Assembly: GCF_023221595.1 (NCBI RefSeq)
Contig: NZ_CP096563.1
Span: forward strand, 3,553,501 to 3,617,500
Source: Rhodococcus qingshengii JCM 15477
GTDB lineage: Bacteria; Actinomycetota; Actinomycetes; Mycobacteriales; Mycobacteriaceae
Reading direction: 5' to 3'
DNA length: 64,000 bases
Both the position numbers and the translations under genes were made by a program. Positions 59,058-64,000 of the stretch are shown here, one piece after another (position 1 is the first letter of the stretch; each line of letters begins with the position of its first letter). The notes below the pieces were generated by a model, which saw nothing but the letters and a program-made list of their open reading frames with translations, made no database searches and was not told the DNA's origin.

Positions 59058-60091
59058 TCGCCGCCGCCCGGATTACCGATCTCGATCATGCGCTGCACCG
59101 ACTTCTGTGCACGCTTGGCCATCTCGAGATCGACGTGGACCTCGTCCTTGCCCTCGAGAAGGCAGCGAAGCAACGCGGCAGGCGTGATCATCTTCATGTA
59201 CGGGCACGACGCGCGGTCGTTGACGGCCTGGAAATCGACGTCGGGCGCTGCCTTGCGCAACTGGTGCAGCATCCCGATCTCGGTCGCGACCAGAACCTGC
59301 TTGCTCTTGGTGACGCGGGCAGCGTCGAGCATTCCGCCGGTGGAGAGAATCTTGACCTTGTCCGCGGGGACCGCGCCTTCACCGGCTAGGTACAGAGCCG
59401 AAGTAGCGCAACCACATTCAGGGTGCACGAACAGCTCGGCGTCTGGGTGCGACTTGGACTTGGCCGTCAGCTCGTCACCGTTGATGCCGGCGTGCACGTG
59501 GCACTCACCGGCCCAGATCTGCATGTTGGTACGGCCCGTCACGCGCTTGACGTGAGCTCCCAGGAACTGGTCCGGCAGGAACAGAACCTCGCGGTCGGGA
59601 TCGATCGAGTTGACCACGTCGACGGCATTGGACGAGGTGCAGCAGATGTCGGTGAGACCCTTCACCTCTGCGGTTGTGTTCACGTACGACACCACCAGCG
59701 CGTTCGGGTTGTCGGCCTTCCACTCACGAAGCTGCTCGGCATTGATCGAGTCGGCCAGAGAGCAGCCGGCTCTCTCGTCCGGGATCAGCACGGTCTTGGA
59801 CGGCGACAGGATCTTCGCGGTCTCGGCCATGAAGTGCACACCGCAGAAGACAATCGTGTCCTCGGGCGCCTCGGCAGCGATTCGCGACAGCGCCAGGGAG
59901 TCACCGACATGATCGGCGACGTCCTGAATCGCAGGCAGCTGGTAGTTGTGCGCAAGAATCGTCGCGCCGCGTTCGCGAGCCAGACGTTTGATCTCAGCGG
60001 CCCACTCGGGGGTCGCTTCGACTCCGTTGTATCCGCCGGGGCCGTCGTGAATCTGCGAGGCCGATCCCTCCCATAACGTCGTGGTCGTCAT
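59054..60091 (-). CDS. nadA: Quinolinate synthase
   Basis: About 345 residues from ATG 60,091 (AAGGAG upstream). It condenses iminoaspartate with dihydroxyacetone phosphate. Three pseudo-repeated domains are seen with the iron-sulfur ligands in [32 protein letters not shown] and the [13 protein letters not shown] region; [20 protein letters not shown] is the family start signature. First gene of the NAD operon. Its leader (60,092-60,193) carries an inverted repeat (60,134-60,159) and, at 60,171-60,193, the palindrome shared with the divergent regulator. Confidence 0.95.
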   Translation of the reverse strand: MTTTTLWEGSASQIHDGPGGYNGVEATPEWAAEIKRLARERGATILAHNYQLPAIQDVADHVGDSLALSRIAAEAPEDTIVFCGVHFMAETAKILSPSKTVLIPDERAGCSLADSINAEQLREWKADNPNALVVSYVNTTAEVKGLTDICCTSSNAVDVVNSIDPDREVLFLPDQFLGAHVKRVTGRTNMQIWAGECHVHAGINGDELTAKSKSHPDAELFVHPECGCATSALYLAGEGAVPADKVKILSTGGMLDAARVTKSKQVLVATEIGMLHQLRKAAPDVDFQAVNDRASCPYMKMITPAALLRCLLEGKDEVHVDLEMAKRAQKSVQRMIEIGNPGGGE

Positions 60092-60133
60092 GGCGTTCTC
60101 CTTCACCGTGAACCCGGGCTCGTCACCCAGTTC

Positions 60134-60159
60134 AAATCCGGACGGGCTGGCCCGGATTT
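60134..60159. promoter_or_regulatory. Inverted repeat in the nadA leader
   Basis: AAATCCGG (60,134-60,141) and CCGGATTT (60,152-60,159) form a perfect 8-bp stem with a 10-base loop 43 bp upstream of nadA. It may be a leader hairpin or an additional protein site. Confidence 0.45.
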
Positions 60160-60170
60160 CCGTATTCGAG

Positions 60171-60193
60171 GTTTTCGACTTAGGATCGAAAAC
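60171..60193. promoter_or_regulatory. NrtR-type operator between nadA and its regulator
   Basis: GTTTTCGA-CTTAGGA-TCGAAAAC is a perfect inverted repeat with 8-bp arms and 7-base spacer. The -10 box TAGGAT (60,181-60,186) of the regulator gene lies inside it. A repressor dimer here would control both the nadABC operon and its own gene. Confidence 0.82.
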
Positions 60194-60922
60194 GTGCCCA
60201 ATAGTAACACCACCCACGAAGTGCTTGCAGCGGTGTTCCAAGTTCGCACCTTCCCCGCAAGCATCGCCGCAGGTGACGGCGATCACTGCCCGCAAGGGCG
60301 TGAAGAGTTGGCCGTACTGCTGTGGCAGCGTGCACTCAACCCACAGAAGGGCACGTGGTCCCTGCCCGGGGGCACTTTGCGCGACGACGAGGACCTGACG
60401 ACCTCCGCTCGACGACTCCTCGCCGAGAAGGTCGACCTACGAAAGGTCGCCCACCTCGAACAGCTCTCCGTCTTCAGTGATCCACAGCGCGTGCCGGGTC
60501 CGCGCCGCATCGCGTCGACCTTCCTCGGACTCGTTCCCCTCAGCGCCGACCCACAACTGCCACCGGACACAGCCTGGCACCCCGTTTCGAAGTTGCCGGA
60601 GATGTCGTTCGACCACGGAACCGTCGTACGGCACGCGCGCAATCGACTTGCCGCGAAACTCTCGTACACCAACATCGCATTCGGGCTGGCCCCGGAAGAG
60701 TTCGCGATGTCGACACTGCGCGAAATCTACTGCGCTGCCCTCGGTTACCAGGTCGATGCCACCAACTTGCAACGCGTGCTGGGGCGTCGAGGCGTTCTGA
60801 CTCCCACCGGCAACACCGCACCGTCCGGCAAGTCGGGTGGACGTCCACCCGCCCTGTACCGTTTCACCGACTCCACCTTGCGGGTCACCGACGAATTCGC
60901 CGCACTACGGCCGCCAAGCTGA
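60194..60922 (+). CDS. nrtR: NrtR/NdnR-type NAD biosynthesis regulator (Nudix-like plus winged helix)
   Basis: 242 residues. The N-terminal Nudix-like domain has [20 protein letters not shown], but the catalytic part of the Nudix box is degenerate (ARRLLAEK in place of the REUXEE pattern), as in regulators that bind ADP-ribose instead of hydrolysing it. The C-terminal winged helix (about 160-240) has [20 protein letters not shown] and [15 protein letters not shown]. It is divergent from nadABC over a perfect palindrome. The GTG start lies 8 bases after the -10 box, so the mRNA is probably leaderless. Confidence 0.88.
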   Translation: MPNSNTTHEVLAAVFQVRTFPASIAAGDGDHCPQGREELAVLLWQRALNPQKGTWSLPGGTLRDDEDLTTSARRLLAEKVDLRKVAHLEQLSVFSDPQRVPGPRRIASTFLGLVPLSADPQLPPDTAWHPVSKLPEMSFDHGTVVRHARNRLAAKLSYTNIAFGLAPEEFAMSTLREIYCAALGYQVDATNLQRVLGRRGVLTPTGNTAPSGKSGGRPPALYRFTDSTLRVTDEFAALRPPS

Positions 60923-60936
60923 CACCGATCGCACTG

Positions 60937-61269
60937 TCAGGCAACAGCTTCGAGACTTCCGCGCTGCAACCACACCGAGGTCACGGCGCCGGCCGGATCG
61001 ATGACCCGGTTGATTACACCGAACCGAGTCGTCACCCGATCGAGAATCCGATCGGCCTGCCAACGATCCGTCGGATCGGCGACAATCGCAAAGAAGCGAT
61101 GGGCAGGTTTTCCCGCCATGACGCGAACCAATTCGGTGACCGTCCGCGCCGTGACTGCCACGCTCCAACCAGCGTCGAGAAACTCGGCGGCCGTGCGCGC
61201 ACCGTGCTCGAATCCGATGTCCGTGACAAGTACAACTCCCCTGTTGGGGGCGATCTCTGAAACACTCAT
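60937..61269 (-). CDS. Short Rossmann-fold protein related to SDR enzymes
   Basis: About 110 residues from ATG 61,269 (GAGG upstream). It contains an SDR-like first half: GVVLVTDIGFEHGARTAAEF (Gly-rich turn partly lost), GWSVAVTARTVTEL, and FAIVADPTDRWQADRILDRV. It then ends, without the Tyr-Lys catalytic region of a full SDR of about 250 residues. It is either a shortened relic or a small binding protein. It converges with nrtR. Confidence 0.6.
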   Translation of the reverse strand: MSVSEIAPNRGVVLVTDIGFEHGARTAAEFLDAGWSVAVTARTVTELVRVMAGKPAHRFFAIVADPTDRWQADRILDRVTTRFGVINRVIDPAGAVTSVWLQRGSLEAVA

Positions 61270-61378
61270 TGCCGAACCTCCACTCGGAATCAAACTTCTT
61301 GACTCCTATGTAAGTCCGCAATCTTGTGCTTCCCTTGTGCTGGTTCTGTGAGAACTCTGGGGAATTGCGCGCCCCACC

Positions 61379-61981
61379 TCAGACTGCCCTGGAAAGGCCC
61401 GCCCAGAAGACCGTCGAGGCCGCGTTCACCACCTCGCCCACCGGCACGTCGCCCAACATTCCGCCCGCAGCAAGCGTCGCGACGCCGTGGAACGTCGCAA
61501 AGGCAACCAGCGCAATACTTTCCGGATCACCGGCGGCAATGTCACCTGCGGCCTGAGCTTCCGAAACGAGCCGGACGGTCAGGTCCATCGTCGCGTGCCC
61601 CGCGTTGACGACAGTTTCGGCGGCGCCCGGCGCATGCTTGTTGCTGTACATCAGAGAGAGCAGGCCCGGATGCTCCAGCGCAAAATCCACGTAGGCATTG
61701 GCGAGCGAGGAGAACCGGGCCCTCGCGGTCGGTGGAGCATCCGCGACTGCCCGCTCGAGCGCACCGGTCATCCGATGGAATCCACTTTCGGCCAAGGCAT
61801 CGAGCAAAGCCTGGCGATCACGAAAGTGCTTGCCCGGAGCCGCGTGGCTCACGCCCGCCTCACGCGCGAGTTGCCTCAGCGACAACTTGTCGACGCCATC
61901 TCGTTCGAGTGTTGCTTCGGCCGACGCCAGGAGTTCCTGTCGCAGGCTGCCGTGATGATACGGCTGTTCGTGGGCGGGCAT
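61379..61981 (-). CDS. TetR-family transcriptional regulator
   Basis: 200 residues with the N-terminal helix-turn-helix (about 10-55) in RQLAREAGVSHAAPGKHFRD, followed by a helical ligand domain. The start lies close to the 15-bp palindrome at 62,001-62,015 that also overlaps the promoter of the divergent SDR gene, so it probably represses that gene and itself. Confidence 0.9.
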   Translation of the reverse strand: MPAHEQPYHHGSLRQELLASAEATLERDGVDKLSLRQLAREAGVSHAAPGKHFRDRQALLDALAESGFHRMTGALERAVADAPPTARARFSSLANAYVDFALEHPGLLSLMYSNKHAPGAAETVVNAGHATMDLTVRLVSEAQAAGDIAAGDPESIALVAFATFHGVATLAAGGMLGDVPVGEVVNAASTVFWAGLSRAV

Positions 61982-62000
61982 GGTGGCACCATATCAAAAT

Positions 62001-62036
62001 GTTGTCATTGACAACTATGGTGTCAGTGCCTACATT
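62001..62036 (+). promoter_or_regulatory. SDR gene promoter with overlapping TetR-type operator
   Basis: TTGACA (62,008-62,013) and TACATT (62,031-62,036) are 17 bases apart. The palindrome GTTGTCA-T-TGACAAC (62,001-62,015) covers the -35 box. A TetR dimer bound here would prevent initiation. Confidence 0.75.
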
Positions 62037-62064
62037 TGGGATCACCCGAACCGAAGGAGCCACC

Positions 62065-62895
62065 ATGGCCATCGACGTAGCCGGAACCACCGTCCTCATC
62101 ACCGGAGCCAGCGCTGGGCTCGGAGTGGAATTCGCTCATCGCTTTGCCGCTCGCGGCGCAAACCTGGTTCTGGTCGCCAGGCGGGCCGACCGCCTCGAGG
62201 CACTCGCCACCGAACTCCGTGGCGCCCACGGCATCATCGTGACAGTCCTGCCCGCCGACCTGGCCGCACCCGGCGTCGGTGCATCGCTGCACCAGGAGCT
62301 GACAAACCGTGGCATCACCGTCGACTCGCTGATCAACAACGCCGGATTCGGAACACACGGGGCATTCGTGGACGAAGATCTCGAGCGCGTCACGTCCGAG
62401 ATTCAGCTCAACATCGCCACGCTGGTCGAGCTGACACACACATTCCTGCCCGACCTTCTCACCGGCCGCGGAGCACTGGTCAACATCGCCAGCACAGCGT
62501 CGTTCCAGCCGACACCGGGCATGGCCGTCTACGGCGCATCCAAGGCGTTTGTACTCAACTTCACCGAAGCACTCTGGGCCGAAGCTCGCGGCAGCGGATT
62601 GACTGTATTGGCGGTGTGCCCCGGTCCGACGCGCACCGAGTTCTTCGACGTAGTCGGCTCCGAAGACGCGGCGGTCGGGCGAATGCAGACGGCAACTCAG
62701 GTGGTGGACACCGCTTTCCGAGCACTGGATCGACGCTACGCGCCGCCGACCGTCGTATCGGGACTGCCGAACTGGGTGTCCTCGATCAGCACTCGCTTCG
62801 CAACCCGCCGGTTGGGCGCGCTGATTTCCGGGCGACTGTTGGGTGACGTGCGAATGAAAGCCGAAACCAAGCGCTCGTCGACCTCTGCGGCGTAG
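62065..62895 (+). CDS. Short-chain dehydrogenase/reductase
   Basis: 276 residues from ATG 62,065 with GAAGGAG upstream. Cofactor motif VLITGASAGLGVEFAHRFA, NADP-type Arg residues in LVARRADRLEAL, the structural motif LINNAGFG, catalytic Ser in NIASTASFQ and the Tyr-x-x-x-Lys in AVYGASKAFVLNF. The end has a hydrophobic segment and basic tail as in DltE/YqjQ-like acyl or steroid reductases. It is controlled by the divergent TetR gene. Substrate unknown. Confidence 0.92.
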   Translation: MAIDVAGTTVLITGASAGLGVEFAHRFAARGANLVLVARRADRLEALATELRGAHGIIVTVLPADLAAPGVGASLHQELTNRGITVDSLINNAGFGTHGAFVDEDLERVTSEIQLNIATLVELTHTFLPDLLTGRGALVNIASTASFQPTPGMAVYGASKAFVLNFTEALWAEARGSGLTVLAVCPGPTRTEFFDVVGSEDAAVGRMQTATQVVDTAFRALDRRYAPPTVVSGLPNWVSSISTRFATRRLGALISGRLLGDVRMKAETKRSSTSAA

Positions 62896-62906
62896 CGACG
62901 CAACAG

Positions 62907-63497
62907 TTACGGAAGTTTCGGCTGGCTCTCGACTTCGGCCTGTTCGGTGTCGGTGGCCGGATCCCCAGATTCCGGATCCCCGGATTCCGGGTGGTCCCCC
63001 ACCCCGAGGTCGTCGTACGGATTGAGCACTGCAAGAACCAATGTCACGACGCACGCCGCGAGCGGCTGAAACAGAAGCACGAGCAAAGTTCCGACGTTCG
63101 GGGCCCGCGCAATGATCTCCCCGACCGCCGGATTGTCGGCCGTGGGGAAACGCAGTTTTGTCACGCCCGAACCCACGAGTGCCATCAGTCCGGTACCTGC
63201 CACTGAACCGACTATCAACCCGCCCAGGGCATAAGGACCTCGACTCAGGCGTGCCAACCAGGCCGCCACCGCCGACAGCACACCGACGATCAGTGCCAGC
63301 CAGATGAACACGGCGCTCGCGTCGAACTGATGAAGGCTCTCACCCGTCAACGCGACGCCGCGCCCCTCGGACACCACCAACAGGTGCTCGGCCGGAGCCA
63401 AGAACGCCCACAGCACACCGACGAGCACGCTCACGCCCGCAATGGTTGCGGCGATCACGATCGCGGTGCGCAGACGAATCTGCCGAAGAGAGATCAC
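62907..63497 (-). CDS. DUF2567 family membrane protein
   Basis: About 196 residues from GTG 63,497, with four membrane segments (for example TAIVIAATIAGVSVLVGVL, AVFIWLALIVGVLSAVAAWL, LGGLIVGSVAGTGLMALVG). The acidic repeat-rich tail (GDHPESGDPESGDPATDTE) is disordered. DUF2567 proteins follow bioB and the small bioB-auxiliary gene in mycobacteria, as here. Function unknown, possibly linked to biotin metabolism by context only. Confidence 0.8.
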   Translation of the reverse strand: MISLRQIRLRTAIVIAATIAGVSVLVGVLWAFLAPAEHLLVVSEGRGVALTGESLHQFDASAVFIWLALIVGVLSAVAAWLARLSRGPYALGGLIVGSVAGTGLMALVGSGVTKLRFPTADNPAVGEIIARAPNVGTLLVLLFQPLAACVVTLVLAVLNPYDDLGVGDHPESGDPESGDPATDTEQAEVESQPKLP

Positions 63498-63508
63498 ACA
63501 GAGTGACG

Positions 63509-64000
<492 letters not shown>

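Overview
The window is a piece of a high-GC actinobacterial chromosome, most likely Rhodococcus (R. erythropolis-like). The evidence is the host gene set: cyclopropane synthase, DUF222/HNH 13E12-type protein, DUF4012, a 5,408-residue NRPS, nadABC next to a NrtR-type regulator, and bioB followed by a BsaP-like protein and a DUF2567 protein, an arrangement known from mycolic-acid bacteria. The genus call is an inference.

Region 1 (1 to about 20,670) is an AT-richer integrated element with phage head and packaging genes, almost all on the minus strand. From right to left it has a large serine integrase, two small genes, an origin-like region with a nine-unit 12-13 bp repeat array and palindromes, a winged-helix replication-type protein, two small genes, an HNH endonuclease, terminase small and large subunits, portal, scaffold, HK97-type capsid, a small structural protein, a LamG-domain protein, a BppU-like protein and two head-tail connector proteins. 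The operon then ends at a strong terminator facing two plus-strand genes. No tape-measure, tail-tube, lysin or holin gene is visible. This makes it a candidate tail-less, capsid-encoding satellite; its left end is outside the window. Two elements have inserted in it: an IS21-family IS (2009-4661, 6-bp duplication) that splits the LamG gene, and a tyrosine-recombinase element (about 10,036-14,335) that splits the large terminase. The right junction lies in a LysE/RhtB-family exporter gene, whose 3' part remains at 20,671-20,922.

Region 2 (20.9-28.9 kb) is host DNA: a cfa-lipase-DUF1345 operon, a PLP-dependent decarboxylase/lyase coupled to an MFS transporter, a GNAT acetyltransferase, and a pseudogene broken by a perfect 68-bp tandem duplication plus a second frameshift.

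Region 3 (29.0-49.3 kb) holds a five-module NRPS (C-A-T x5, then TE) with an EntF-like first condensation domain and thioesterase, and a 35-residue peptide gene downstream of it. Next come a DUF4012 protein and a siderophore-binding lipoprotein whose promoter overlaps an iron-box-like palindrome, then a GbsR/MarR regulator. An acyl- or aryl-capped pentapeptide, possibly a siderophore, is a reasonable inference; no hydroxamate or catecholate biosynthesis genes are present here.

Region 4 (49.3-64 kb) has a membrane glycosyltransferase with a coupled anchored protein, a GNAT enzyme, a DUF222/HNH protein, a DapA-family aldolase with a divergent LysR regulator, the NAD de novo operon nadA-nadB-nadC facing a leaderless NrtR-type regulator over a perfect operator palindrome, a short Rossmann protein, a TetR/SDR divergent pair, and the 3' end of a bioB-bsaP-DUF2567 operon.
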